A DNA stretch of 64,000 nucleotides from Anopheles merus. Taxonomy: Eukaryota; Arthropoda; Insecta; Diptera; Culicidae. The notes below the pieces were generated by a model. That model was not told where the DNA came from. It ran no database searches and worked only from the letters and a program-made list of their open reading frames with translations. The stretch is from contig NC_054082.1 in NCBI RefSeq assembly GCF_017562075.2, positions 23,381,960 to 23,445,959 of the forward strand. The letters are read 5' to 3'. Shown piece by piece: positions 13,259-26,102 of this stretch. The translations under genes were made by a program, and so were the position numbers. Positions within the stretch are counted from its first letter, which is position 1. The number at the start of each line of letters is the position of its first letter.

Positions 13259-14763
13259 GTAACAATTTGTTTTGATGGTGCATTTGCCCGGAAGCTTGCT
13301 TCTTCCACGTCAGTGTGCCCCTTTTGTTGTAACGCTGGTATGATGATGAAGCTAGCGTTTGTGCTTTCTATTTCGCCTACTATGTGTGTGAGTACGTTTG
13401 TTTTATTTTTCTCTTCCACTTCTCACCGCGAGCGGTTTGATGAACTCCATCCGGTAGGCTCATGGGTTACGTTACACCAGCCGATCGAAATTCTTCCGAG
13501 CTAATGCTCCACCAAGTAAATCAAAATCGAGCATGTTTGAGTGGTGCCATTTTGTTGTTACTCTTTTGGTTCCATTCTTTCAACCCTCGCTTTGGAAAAG
13601 GAAACTGTCGCGCTATGGGTTTTCTTTGATCGCGTCAACATCCTTTACGCTCTTATCTCACACTCCATGTTTATGTGTGTGTGTGTGCACGGTGCCGCGC
13701 TGTTTGATGAATGATATCAATTCCATCACGTTCACTTGTACCGGAATCAGTGGAACCGAAAATGACGCCACACCAACTCGGTTCATTCGTTCAAACCGAC
13801 GCACGTCGATAAGATTAATGATGCTAATTTACGCCGCGAACATCAAACGCCTTGCTTCGTGCCCAGACAAGCACTCACGCTTCAAGTGTTTGGTTAATCA
13901 AATGGAATGGAGGGAACGAATTGGAGATTCGGGCTCGAGACAGGAGGCTCGAATCAATGCAACCGTTCGCTGCCGGGGTGTTATAATTAACGATCTGGTA
14001 GTGCCGTTGTATTTTTCCATTAATAATTGCACTACCGCTATGCCTTAGGGCGAGAGGTTTGGTGCGATTGCTCCACCTTAGTAATGAATGTTATAGGGAA
14101 AGAAAAAGGTTTCATTCTCGGCGTATCATTTTGTTGCTACCCGGCTTACAACTGCAAGGGAGGTCACAAATTAAATCTATAATTCACCTACCACAAGATC
14201 CAATGGGGATTCAATGGTCTCGAGAGCTTTTGGGAGCTTTTCAACTGCACTAAACAAAACTACAGCGAAACGGTAACTATATCCGAATGAACTCCGTTGC
14301 AATTTGAGCACTACAATACAACAAATACAGCACTGCTCTCCAAGGCCACACAAGGGGGGCAAATGCAACTGTTCGGGTACGGTTTAAACCCGTTCCCAGG
14401 CACAATCCCCAGTGAACTCGTGCATACGAGCTCAATAAATAGTTTATGAACGCACGGGCATCCACATGAGCGGGTAGAAGAGCAAGTGTTTTTGAGTAAA
14501 TTGGGTTAAATTTATGATATCACTAAACTGCATCACCCAAGTACGAAGTTACAATTTAGCGTCAGAGCTCTGAACTCACCTCACCCCCTGGTGGGTTGGC
14601 TCGAAACCATCGCCATCAAAACAACCAAACACAGCAAACACCCATTCAGCGAGTACTTTGGGCTTAGGAAATTGTTCCAACACTTTGTTTATAGATATCC
14701 CTGTGTAGTGTCCGCAGCAAGCGATCGATACTTGACCAAATCGACCCGGAAATCGATAATTGA

Positions 14764-14765
<2 letters not shown>

Positions 14766-14805
<40 letters not shown>
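14766..14805. repeat. (GT)n microsatellite
   Basis: About 20 GT units without interruption. Confidence 0.96.
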
Positions 14806-14807
<2 letters not shown>

Positions 14808-17800
14808 CCCTTTTTCACAATTTTCACATATCGGCAGCAGTAAAAATAAAGCCATACCCAACCCGGAACGGATTTGTTGTATGTTTTTTGTTTACGACCG
14901 GAAATAAACTCCATCTGGATGGTGCTCGTTTTAGGTCTCCGATCGTTCATTTAAGAAACCCGGAAAAGCAACACCCATACTAATCCTGCATCAACCCAGT
15001 TTCTATTTGAATCAGCTACGGTTGATTGCTGGAATGCCCTTTTACCCTTTTTCATAAACGAGCGAACAGAATCGTGGGTAATGGCGTTCGATGTGTCGAT
15101 GTGTGGTCGATGGGGTTGCCGAGCCTTTTTTTTTTTTCGGATATTCCAAGGACGATTCCAACCCTTCCAAAAGCATCGATCGATGCAGAAGGTTTTGTTT
15201 CATTTCCTCCTGAAGGTGAGCAAAGTTACGGCGAGCAATAATCTCCGCCCCGAAGGCAATTTCTCCCAACTGTCCTTCCCCCATAAAACACGCTTCGAGT
15301 CTTTTGGCATATTTTGTCCGGCCCAGGGCACACATCAAACACACATACATTCACGACACATGTTCGGGATATGGCGGGTAAGCTCGCAGCTGCAAATGGT
15401 ACTAAAATGATTCGCAATCCCATGCGAAAGGCAAATCATGCTCACGTCGAAGAATGCCACGGTGGTTGCTGGCAAGAAGCTGAAAAGGAAGGAGCATCCA
15501 GCTTTAAGACTTTTTCCCTTGCTGTAACTCTTAGTCCACCCATGCTCGTAAACCTTCGTGTTAAGCAAATCGTCTTGCCATTCCCACCCATTCAGCCCCG
15601 ATTCGCCGTGGAACACTTTGACAAGAAGCGCACCATAACGTAACGCCGACCTGTGCGCCACAACCTGTTCGAGCCATAAAAAAAACCGTCACCCGTCGAT
15701 GGTGGAAGGCGAGCAATATCGTGCGACGCTTTATTGAACCAGCGACCGAGCGGACGGGCACGTTTGCGAGTCCTTCACCGATCCGTTGCCGTAACACAGG
15801 CAAACAGAACGAAGCAAGAATTCGTTACGAATCATAAAGAAGACCCGCATCCCGCATAAAGCATCCCTCAACGCGTTCGCCCGTTGTTGAGTGTATAAGG
15901 GAAAAGGAAAAGATAACGAAGCCGTCACCTTACTTGGTGTATCGCGGTGTATTTGCCTCGCGTTGTAACACGCTTCACGTCAATCCACGTTGTGCTACAC
16001 GAACAAACTGGTCCCCGACTGCCGAACGCAGCCAATGGAGACGCCTGGTTGCTTGTGCACAGCTACTGGCTGCGTACGGGATAAAGTTACGCCAAGAGCA
16101 CGGGAATGTATGGTATCTTTTTTTTTTCGTCGCAAAATACAGTAGACACTTCTCAGGAGCAGTGAGAACGGGTAAAAACAGCCAGCAAAAAATACTCCAT
16201 TAAAGAAGATATGTTCCACCGTTGAAATTCCACGATATCTCTATCCCTGCCCGCAGCCGTACAACAAACGGGTCAAACGACTAACTCAAAATCCCAACAC
16301 GAAGCGTTGTCGACTGGGACGCCCTGCAGCAATTGCTACTGCTCTTTCATCCTTCATTCCTCACACAAACATTCACTCTTCCTGACACACACACATTCAC
16401 ATTTTCCAAACGATGAAGGCAACCGTGTGCAGTGTGTCCTTTCCCATCGACGGATCACAGTAATGCAATCAAAAAATGTAAAATTGAATTTCAAACTCGT
16501 TGCAACTGGCAACCGTCCCCCAGCAGGCATCGTTGCTGTTGTTCAACAAACAGAAATGCCAATCGAAACTGATCCCCCGTACACCGGGCACGAGCCAGCC
16601 TTCCGGCGTTCGAGTTCAATTCGAGTTTCCCCCCGCATGTACATTCGCTTTGGCCGAACATTTGGCCTCAGGCGATCGCTCTACATTTCCCTTCTTTTTT
16701 TTGTTCGTTCCATCCTTTAGCGCGAAACATTCTTCATTCCGGGATTATATTGCTTCCTTGATGTTTGTGCTACAATTTGACATCGAGCAGCACCGGCCAG
16801 GATATGGTGTGATGTGCCGAGTTTCATTTTATTATTTCGTTCCGATTGCGAAAGTGAGCCTTGCTGTCCTACCCCGTACGGGGCATATAAAACGGCTTAC
16901 ACTTGGGGATGGAGAAGAGAGCAAAACATATATAAAGAAAGAATCCCTTCAGCTCAAGACGCTCGCACGGCGCACTTGTTGCATGGTCGCCGATTTAAAG
17001 AGACGTTTTTCTAGATGGAGGATTAATGCCTTTGCCCGCTGTTCGCTGTGTATGTATGTTTGTGTTTATGTGTCGTAAATTCTTTTCTCCTCACATTTGG
17101 CCATGTCCAGCATTATCTGTCCGACAAGCCACCATTTGTTGGCGTTGCTTCCGTGCGTCCCCTGTTCCCGTTGCTTTCTCCTGCCCACGAAACGCACACG
17201 AAAGGCGCTCGGAAAGTGTCTCGGCTGTGCGACTGACATATGGAACGTAATTTATCGGCCCCGGAGAAGTGTAATCCTTTTGTCATGGGACACGAAACAC
17301 GGAACGGAGTACAACTTTTCTTACGAACGACAACTATTCGGCTCGCTGTTTCGTTCGAGCGTATTAGGCGTTTTTTCTGTTTTCTTTGGTATGGGGAAGC
17401 ACGGAATAATAGAAGCTTTTTCCCCGGAGCGCTTTAATCCTGCAGAAGGCAGACTGTGTCGGAAACGAATTAAAGATGTCTTACTGTGTAATGCTACTTT
17501 ATTCTGCTGTTAAATCCATTGGAAAATGCTATCTTAGGGGATGTTTGCAGGCGAAATGAATCATGAGATGCGATTGTTCTAATCGTATTTTCACTATAAA
17601 TTTGAACCTAAGCGATGCGACAACGAATGAAAAAGAAGCATTGTACTTTTAAAGGTTTATTATATATCTGAACGTGTCCATCATTGTTTAACTCCTCTGA
17701 ACTCAAACCTCTAATATGATTAATTAATTATTTTCTTTAAGATTATACTCAAAAAGTTAAAACGTTCTGTTTGATGTTGAAGCTTTCTACCTTCAGTCAA

Positions 17801-20800
17801 ACCATAAAAGAGCAACCGTTTCATCCGGTTCCAAAATATCAATGCGGACTCCGATTGCTTAAAAGTGTTCCTGGAACAAAATTCGAAGCTGCGTCAGTTT
17901 TTATGGCTCTCAAAGTTCGCCTCGCAATACCGAAAGCACCAAAAAACCACCTACAAACACGTCCAAAGTAATGCTTTCCCTTACCAAAGCAGGATGAAAC
18001 CTTACGCGATCGCAAATTGACGGGTTGCCTTACACGGGCGTGTATCTTCCATGCAAGAAGATTGATTGTAAGAGACGAGCAATGAAAGCGAAACGAACGG
18101 GCTATTCCTTCACCAAAAACAACGCTGCCTTTTCAAGTTGGCGCAGTGGAAGAACAAAAAAAAGCCACCCGTCCATTGCGGAATAGAGCTCCGAAATGGC
18201 AGAAGCCTGAAATATGCAAGGGATTTCAAAAGAGAGAAACGTGCATTCATTCCATCACTCAACACTTGACTGAGGGAGAAATGGCAGCAATGGGCAATAA
18301 ATGCAGCGTCTTACGTCGGGAGGGCACACCACATTTACCACCGCGACCCACGGTGATGAAGCAGCCTGACGACAGAATCACACCCCGCCTGCGCTATCCT
18401 ACACAAAAGCCAGCAAAGCTCGCTGGATAGCTGAGAGCAAGGTACGAGCGAGCAACGAAGCAGCCCGGTTTCGGCAAATATAATGATGATAAACTAGTTG
18501 ACGAAGAATGAACTGGAAAACGCAGCTCATGAACGTAATTGTGCAATTGGGAGAGAGCGGTCTGAGCGGGCCGAACGGACTGTGGATGGAAGTTATTACG
18601 GAGGGTAAAAATACTTCATCACGAGGCTCACTTCAAGTTGCACCAGCTCGATTCACTTCATCAATTTCCACTCGACCCGTTCGACTGGGGGTTGGGACGG
18701 GTTCGTCGTCACTTTTTAAATTACAAATTATGCAACGCATTCGTTGTTGCGCTGTGTGAAACTCTCTTTCCCCCCATGTACATCACTTCACACCGCTCCT
18801 TTCTTTCGCGTGATGCGCTTTCAAGTTTTGCGATAATTTTCCCTGCTTTGACGGGTCCTTTCTTGGCCTTTCTCCCGTTTTTATCCCACTGCTGCTGGGG
18901 AAGGAAAGCGAATAATTGTATCATCTTCAAGACGTGGACAGACACGCTAGTGGAACGGGGTACGCTTCAGCTCTCTTGACAAATCTTTCGCTTTTTGTCA
19001 TCATTTCTGGCGAGCTTAAAAGTGTCACCAGTCACAAAAGGGGGAGAAGCACACTTCCCATTGAACGGTGCCGCCAAGTGTCAAGTGGCGCCAAGGATTA
19101 GAGCAGCAGCACAGGCGTGTTTCGCTTTCGCCGTGCGCTTGCTTTTGCAATTCAAGCCATCAGTCGCTGACCGCATCTCATCTTCCAGCTTTTTGGTTCG
19201 GTGCTTAGTGTTCTCGACTCGATCCACGGTCCAAAGCACAATGAATAATGTCACAGGTCTGCACGGTCAGGTGGTGCTGAATTAATTCAATTTTATTGCA
19301 GTTGTCTCACGGTGGTGTATGAAGCACTTTGCCCCATTGCTTCAAGCTCAAGCTTTGCTAAAGCTTAATTACATACTCTTGAACTATCTTTCGCTCTCTC
19401 GCTCTAATTTTTTTTTTTGCTTTACATTTTCCCTCCTTTGCACACAAACACACACAGCCAACCGATGGTAGGTTAATGATTTCATCGGAAAGATTTATTT
19501 TTATTCATTCAACCCTCCCACTTGGAACGGCACAAAGGGCGTGCAATCAAGCAAGGAAAGCGTTCATGCTACACCGGGGTCACATTGTGACCCCGCTCCC
19601 CAGTGGCACATTTTTCTTGTGCGCATAACCATAATAAATAGCGGGCAAAAGCCCCCCCAAAACGGGCTGAGTGCTCGCTTTCTTTTATTATTACACTCGC
19701 ACCTTCCGGCAGGTCGGAAACCCACTATCGGCTTACATCATAACAACGTACTTTATTGCCACGTTCGCCACTCACCCTGAGAGCTAGCTCTCGCTTCTGC
19801 TAGTTAACCATTCGGCTCAGTGCTGCCGGGTCGGTATTATGCTAATCATCTCCAGTTGCGGTGGCACTCGCAATTATAGCAGCACCTGGCACCCGCTTTG
19901 CATACCGCATCCGCAAGGTGACGCCGGTCGGTTTATGACCTTCTGCGTGCTTGATGAAGTGATTATTGGTAGTGGCATCGAGTAAACAATCACGCCGAGT
20001 CGTACGGTGGTGGTTGCTTTATGCACAATTCCCCTTACAGATTTGGGAGGCGTGTTCGGTAGCAAGCCTTTTGCTTGATTTATTTAACGCACTGTTGTGT
20101 GCGTTAGTTTTAATTATTGTTTTTTTTTTTGGGGACTCCATTACGTGCTCTATCAAGCTGTCAATGTACAAAAGCTTACTGCTTGACACTAGCAACTGAA
20201 GCATCGTTTAGAAAACAACTGATGAAGATGAAGATGTTGCCAGGCATCGCAAAGACTGCTCTTTGCTTTAACAAAAAAAAAAGTACTAAAACCCCACCTG
20301 CCAACATACCAGCAGAAACCGCACTCCGAATGCTACTGGCGCTTGTGATGGAAGGTATTATTTTACACTCTTTTCACTCAGTGCCAAAGTCGATCGGACA
20401 GGTGCAAAAAGAAACGAACATTTCCACTCCCTGCCTTTGAACGGAAAAGACTTTTGTTCAACTTTTGCCACCCTTTCTTACCATCCCATGCTGGTGCTCT
20501 TCTGGTGCTCACTTCAAACCAACCAAGGCAAGATGCATCGGAAACGGCACATACACACATACACAAACACGTATTCTTTTTCCAGAATTCCATCATCGTC
20601 ATGTTGGTGGTTCACGTGGGTAAGGATTGGCAGTGAGGAAAAATATCCAATCGTACGATTGGCTCTCCAATACCAGGAGCCGTAAACTTTGACAGGTTGA
20701 CCACAGTGTCGGTAGTGTCATTTGACACCTTCGGAAGCTATTACCTCAGAATTTTTTTTTGTTTTTACTTTATTACGTTTCACTTCCACTCGATGCCATA

Positions 20801-21212
20801 GCCATTTACTTTTTCAGCATTTGGCTGCTTTAGGGCAGGGGAGCGTGAGAAACGGTAGGAAATAATTCCAACACTTTGACGGGCTGATTACCGCTACCAC
20901 CGCCGGAGAATAAGCTCGATCGATGATAAAATCACAAAAATTGTGACACCAACAAAATGGAATGGGATGCGGTAAGATATGCCGAAACGGGGGGAAAACA
21001 AAGGAACGCCATCTCGAGCAGCTTCGAGTGCTTCTCAACGTGGCCGCAAGCCGCTGGTGGATAAGATAGCGGTCACTTGACCGTTTGGAAACACATCACG
21101 CTCCCGCTATGAAGCCTGAAAGGTTCAAAGTTTTGTCATTTATTATCATCCTAACTGTCAATAGGCTGAAGTGTGAGGCATCGGACTTACCTTTTTCCCC
21201 ATTTTTTTTAAG

Positions 21213-21275
21213 ATGGCAAAAACGAAAATCGAACGGCCATCAGCGAAAGCTGCGAAAGTTTAATCGTTTGTAATG
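21213..21275 (+). other. weak candidate symmetric cassette exon (63 bases)
   Basis: A pyrimidine-rich acceptor ends at 21212 and a strong donor (G then GTGAGC) begins at 21276. The 63 bases between are open in one frame, entering and leaving in phase 1, which is the phase required to join the exon at 24942. The encoded stretch has two cysteines five residues apart, so it does not supply a canonical LIM zinc-ligand pair. An open 63-base frame is easily found by chance, so this is only a lead. Confidence 0.18.
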
Positions 21276-22276
21276 GTGAGCCAGCGGGAAAGTTTATGGT
21301 CATTTGTTTTATTGGTCGTATATTAACGCCTCCTTCCCATGATGGAATGTGGAAGTTTCGGTGTCATAAAACGTAATTTCTTTGTCGGCTTGAAGGAAGA
21401 TTGCGTTGAACAATCTGCAAGATGGAGCATTGATTTTTCGCCAATGTTTCAGCAGAAATTATTAGCCTAAATCAGTTTCGGTACTTCCCGAAGCATAATC
21501 ATCCTAGGCAAACAGCAATCAAATTTACCAGCTACCTATACCGTGCCCTCGTCATTTAGTAAATAATGCAGTTTATCCATATTCTAGCCACTTCCACCAA
21601 ACACATAGGGTGCGGTATACACAGTTGGTATGATTAAATCTGAGAACTGTTTGACCGTTACCTTTGCGTCGCCACACGGACAACCCAACGAGCGAGTGAA
21701 ACAAAGAAAATCAAACGTCCCGGAACGAGAAAAAAAAGAACAGAAAAAGCAACACAAAATCAATGCTCACCATTTCCCCGGGCCCCGTTAATCGATCCAC
21801 TTCCAATCTCGGTCGAACGCGGATGAAAGCGAATAAAAACGATGGACGCAACCTTTACGATCGGCCGTCCATACCGGGCCGAACTCACCTGCAGACCATC
21901 CGGATCACCATCATCTTGCGTCCTCGGTGCGGCCAATCTGTCACATCAATATTTGATGACCGTATCACCGCTTTCACGCAATTTTCTACCTGCGGCCAAG
22001 GGATGCAGCGTACACTTTTCCGTGCGTACATGGGAAAGGAAAGTTATGATGTTGGCGCATGCTGTGCTTGGGGAGGAAAACTTTGGACCGGCATCCACAG
22101 CAGGGATATGAAATGAAATTATTATATTAAATTCGAGATTAGTTTGGTTTCACTGCTTGCAAAAAAAAAAACAAATCGATCGGAAAATATTGGCTTCACT
22201 TTTATTTATAAGGTACACGGCCAAAGCTTCTGGCTGCGATTGCGATGAATAACGCAGTGCACAAAGCCCGCTGGGG

Positions 22277-22290
22277 ATTGTACGTACAAT
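22277..22290. other. 14-base perfect palindrome
   Basis: ATTGTACGTACAAT reads the same on both strands. It could be a dimeric protein-binding site or chance. Confidence 0.7.
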
Positions 22291-24941
22291 GCCTGGAACT
22301 GGAGGGTAATGGTTTCTTTTCTTTTCCTTACTGTGTGCCATGATTTACTAACTGACCGGCAGTGTTGCTTTTAAATATTAAGCTTCATTTTGGAGAAGGT
22401 ACCCAGCTAACAGTTTCTGCTCAGGTGTTCACTAACGCCCGTTCTATACGTCACTGTTTTCCCATCGAGCATACAAAGTCTTTCCTTGCAGGACGAAAGC
22501 TGCCAAACAGATAAAATAAGTACCAAACCAAACTCCATCACTTTTTTCCGAGCACCCCGAAGAGAGGAGCGATGAAAAAAAGGAACACAAGATACATTGA
22601 CTCATTTTCTTTTCCCGGTCCACTTCTTCCATTAACGCGTGAAGATGGATTTTTTATGGTTCATTGAAGTGGGAGCAAACCCATCCTAACGAACCGTGTT
22701 TGCCGTATGGCAAAAGTTGTGGCAAACAACAACTTTCCCTTCGCTGCGGTACAAGATTATCCCTTGAGCAGAAAGGTGGATGCAAAAAAAATATGTGCCA
22801 ACTCCTTCCCCGTTGCAAATCGGCCACATTGCTGCCATCGATCGGTAGGTACGGAGGTCCGCTTGAAACCACAGCAGCAGGAAGAACAGCGACGAAGGGG
22901 CAGCATAACAAATGGTGTATCTGTTCCTAGATCTTCCCCACCCTGCACAAAGCCCGCCCCGGGCGGGTTCACGCTGCTAATCATTTTCACCAGCTCGCTC
23001 AAGCACTCTTGCACCGGCACGGTGCAGAGAGTAATAGATTTCCCTCGGAAACCCCCACTCCCTGGGATGGCCGTGGAGGAAAACCCCGAACCAGAGATGG
23101 GAAGGATGGCAGGAGTGGTACGATATGTTAGGGTGGCCCCCCGGGCGTTACCCATAATTCGATACATAAATAATAAACTTTGGTGCTTTAGCAGCTGTCG
23201 AGCTCATCTCCCAAGCACCATTAACTAGCATCGCATCCGTACACGGGTCCGTACACTTTATGCACAACCTTCCATCACACACTGCACGGCGCACGGGGAA
23301 AGAAGAGACTTTTTTCTGGCGTTTATGCGTCGATGCTACGCATCTGGATTTGATCCAGTACAGTTATGAGTCGTACATGCCGTTTTGTGCTGATGAATTA
23401 TGCTACTCTCTGACCAGATGGGAGCGGGTAAACGGGGGCCATTATTAATTGGTTCGTACGGAGATAATTGTTTGCGCTGTACTACTGCCTAAAGAAAATG
23501 GAGAAAACTTTTTACCAAGCTAACACGCTGCGTGGAAAGCACGAATCTATTTATAATAATAATAATTTAATTTATATTCTTCGGAGCATCGATTAGGGCG
23601 CAAAGTTTCCTTGCAAACGGAAGCGTCAAAATTGATTATTTAATCACAATTAGCGCATTTATTAACATTCTCATATGCAGGCCACATGCCTTACAAAGGA
23701 ATAAATGGACGGAACAATGCAGCTCATATGCTAAACGTGTCCTGTTATCGAAATAAGTGTCCATTGCTTGTTTTTATTGCTCAGTGATGCATTGGCATGA
23801 CAGATTTTTCTTTATCACAATTGTCTACGTATTATGCTGCTGTCCCTTCGGCTGAAATATGGAAGTAAAATACCGAAAAATTGTCTATTTTTCTTACCAT
23901 CCATCCATAACGACACGGTACGATTGGACGCGCAGCGTCTGCTAAGAAGCGTAAAGAAGCGGAGCTCGTCCATTTTGCTTTACCCTATTTTACCATTCGT
24001 TACCTCATCCAGCTACAGTGAACAATTTATTTCCAATTGACTGCATCAATTTACTGCACTGTGGTTCGTCGTTGAGCACCATTGGCACGATCGACTCCCA
24101 ATGAACGTGCAAGAATCCATCTACATTCAATCAAACAATTTTCTCAACCCCTGCTGTCCGCTATCAGCAGGCACGTTGGAGTGTCCAGCAGGGAAAAATG
24201 ATAATTTTCTCCCAGTGGGTTTTTTGCTTCCCTTGGTATGAGCAACTAAGCTATTGATGGGGAAAAACACTCTCTGTTCACACAGTGGTTCGGTGCCTTA
24301 GTAACCATGTAGTGATGAAGCTCTTTGATGAAATTCTACAGATGTTGTTTGTTGATGAATTGCTGTTTGTGATTCATAAAAATAATGATGCACTCATAAA
24401 TATGAACTAATGAACTAATCGGTGTATTTGTTGCCATTCTGTGTTTTAAGCTCAATTTTTGTTTTACTTCTCCCACGGCTGAATGCAGCGCGTTTCGTTT
24501 CTTTTTTTGTCATGGATTTGCTATCTGTACTGCTGTAAAATAAAAATCTTCAACTTAAAAGGACGGCAAAGTAAAGGGAAATAGTTGGATGCAGTTTCCG
24601 TAGTGCATAATCAGCTTGTGCGGTGCGCAGCTCTTTACATTGCATGAATAAGAGCCTCTCCATCGATGCATAATTTATCGTCATTTAGTTTCTCCTCAAG
24701 AAACTATTTCTTAACATTTATTCTGTCTTAGTTTGATCGATCGAGATCACAAATTTTTTAACTCTTACATGATTTTTATTACATTTAAAATGTATTTAAT
24801 GTATCATTTTTGTATCTGTTCGTTTTAAACGTTTTACAGTACAGCTTTGACAGCTCTTGAAATACGAATGAATATTAAAGCTCAATGGCATCACTTCTCC
24901 AACCGCTAACACCACCGAACGTTCTTCTTCCATCTTTACAG

Positions 24942-25051
24942 AGCCTTCGCCACTGTATGAGAACAATCACTATCACGAGGAATGTTTAAGGTGCAACTCA
25001 TGTGGTCTCAACCTAACTGGCCCCAATCAGAAGCGTGCAAGACGGTTCAAG
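24942..25051 (+). CDS. internal exon encoding LIM domain central part (Rap1GAP-like gene)
   Basis: This 110-base exon follows a pyrimidine-rich acceptor (CTTCTTCCATCTTTACAG) and ends at AAG followed by GTAGGT. It begins with the last two bases of a codon and then encodes 36 residues without a stop. Near residues 12-21 it shows His-Glu-Glu-Cys, then Cys after two residues, then Cys after two more: this is the H-x2-C-x2-C-x2-C core of a LIM domain, giving the last two ligands of zinc finger 1 and the first two of finger 2. The finger-1 Cys-x2-Cys pair must lie on an upstream exon that I could not place. LIM domains bind protein partners through two zinc-stabilised fingers. The exon ends in phase 0 and is separated by a 109-base intron from the exon that completes the domain. 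Confidence 0.88.
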
Positions 25052-25160
25052 GTAGGTTACTGGTCAGCGTGATTCAACTTCTTGCTTCCTTAAAACTACA
25101 CCACAATCGCCTTTTGTCCCTTACTGATCTGCCTGCTTTGTGTGTGTGTGTGTGTTACAG
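25052..25160 (+). other. 109-base intron
   Basis: The intron begins GTAGGT and ends TTACAG, a typical short insect intron. A run of about eight TG units (25139-25155) sits where the pyrimidine tract of the acceptor would normally be. Confidence 0.88.
25139..25155 (+). repeat. (TG)n tract inside a 3' splice site
   Basis: About eight TG units end five bases before the acceptor AG of the second exon, so a UG repeat in the RNA is part of the splice-acceptor region. Confidence 0.9.
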
Positions 25161-25326
25161 AATCAAATCCTCTGCGATCTGCACTTCGCAGACGTTGCCC
25201 TGATGGAGTGTTCGGACTTTATGCAGCAGCTACGAAGCTTTAAGCCACAGTCATTAGGTTGCGCTGTGGCACGGCGAAAAAGCTCCACCACGCTCATCTT
25301 TCCACTGCCACCGCAAGCTTGTTCAG
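25161..25326 (+). CDS. internal exon completing the LIM domain, plus linker (Rap1GAP-like gene)
   Basis: This 166-base exon starts on a codon boundary, encodes 55 residues without a stop, and ends with one base of a codon before GTAAGA. Residues 5-8 are Cys-Asp-Leu-His, the last two zinc ligands of the LIM domain, 20 residues after the preceding ligand. Next come a short acidic/hydrophobic stretch (Asp-Phe-Met-Gln-Gln-Leu), a basic Arg-Arg-Lys cluster, and a hydrophobic Pro-rich end. By position, this stretch aligns with the N-terminal segment before the catalytic core of vertebrate Rap1GAP, which carries a GoLoco motif, but the Asp-Gln-Arg triad of a functional GoLoco is absent. The following intron is 38 kb. 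The exon call is firm; the family assignment is inferred from the next exon. Confidence 0.87.
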
Positions 25327-26085
25327 GTAAGATGGAGTTCTGTTTTGCCTTTTTTTTGCGCTCGTGTTGTTTGGTTCCCGCGTGGCCCAGATAGAAAACG
25401 ATTCCCGTTAAACAGCGGCAAAACCTGTTTGTGTGTGCGTGTGTTTGCTGCATAATTGTCACGCCATGCTTTCCCAACTTATTGGGGCACAATTAATTAA
25501 CACACCGAGCCCTGTCCGCACCACCAACAGTTTCGTTCACTATCGATCGTTCCGTGCAGGTGAAGAAATTGCCTCATGAAGCATAAATTCCACCCCGATA
25601 CCCAAGCGGAACGCGAGCATGGGTGCGGGGGACAACCGAAGCGCAAAGCAGCAAACGATTCGCTCTCATCCATCAACACTTTCATCGAGATCCCATTTTC
25701 CCGGTGACGAGTTGGAGTGGAATGGTGATCGCTTTCCTCGGCTCCGTCGGCCTGCTTCAGGTCCGCCTTCTCTTAACCCTCCCGCCTGAATTGGCTTCGG
25801 CTCCACCACTTGGGGATGGAAAAAGGGCGCACGAGATCACTGACAGCCAATTGAGACAGCGCGGAAGGGAGGAAGGCACAGGGGAAGTTGCCAGGAAAAC
25901 GTGGCAAATCAACCAACCACAAATCAGTCCAATCGTGCGCATCATTAATTATGTGCTGCAAACCGTCAACCCGGTTCGATGCGAAGTGACGGCCCCACTG
26001 GTTTCCACCCAAGCACCCGAACTACTTTTTTCCCCAACGATTGATTGTCGAAAATCACGCAATCGGGAATTAAGGCGGGGAGTTT

Positions 26086-26102
26086 GGGGGGGGGGGGGGG
26101 GG
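26086..26102. repeat. poly(G) homopolymer, 17 bases
   Basis: Seventeen consecutive G residues, the longest pure G run in the window. Confidence 0.9.

Larger units (their letters stand above)
13201..24941. other. non-coding region immediately upstream of the first visible exon
   Basis: No exon can be firmly supported. Candidate splice-site pairs exist at 13215-13258 and 21213-21275, and an acceptor-donor junction at 15215/15216, but none encodes the Cys-x2-Cys needed to begin the LIM domain. The block also holds a (GT)n tract at 14766-14805, AT-rich islands at roughly 17500-17790 and 23540-23830, a 14-base palindrome at 22277-22290, and an AT-rich approach at about 24330-24900 just before the exon. 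It is most likely the 3' part of an intron, because the exon at 24942 begins in mid-codon behind a good acceptor. Confidence 0.65.

Noticed and set aside
17160..17275. Segment with several Cys-x2-Cys pairs in one plus frame
   Set aside because: The natural donors end in the wrong phase for the exon at 24942, and there is no convincing acceptor.
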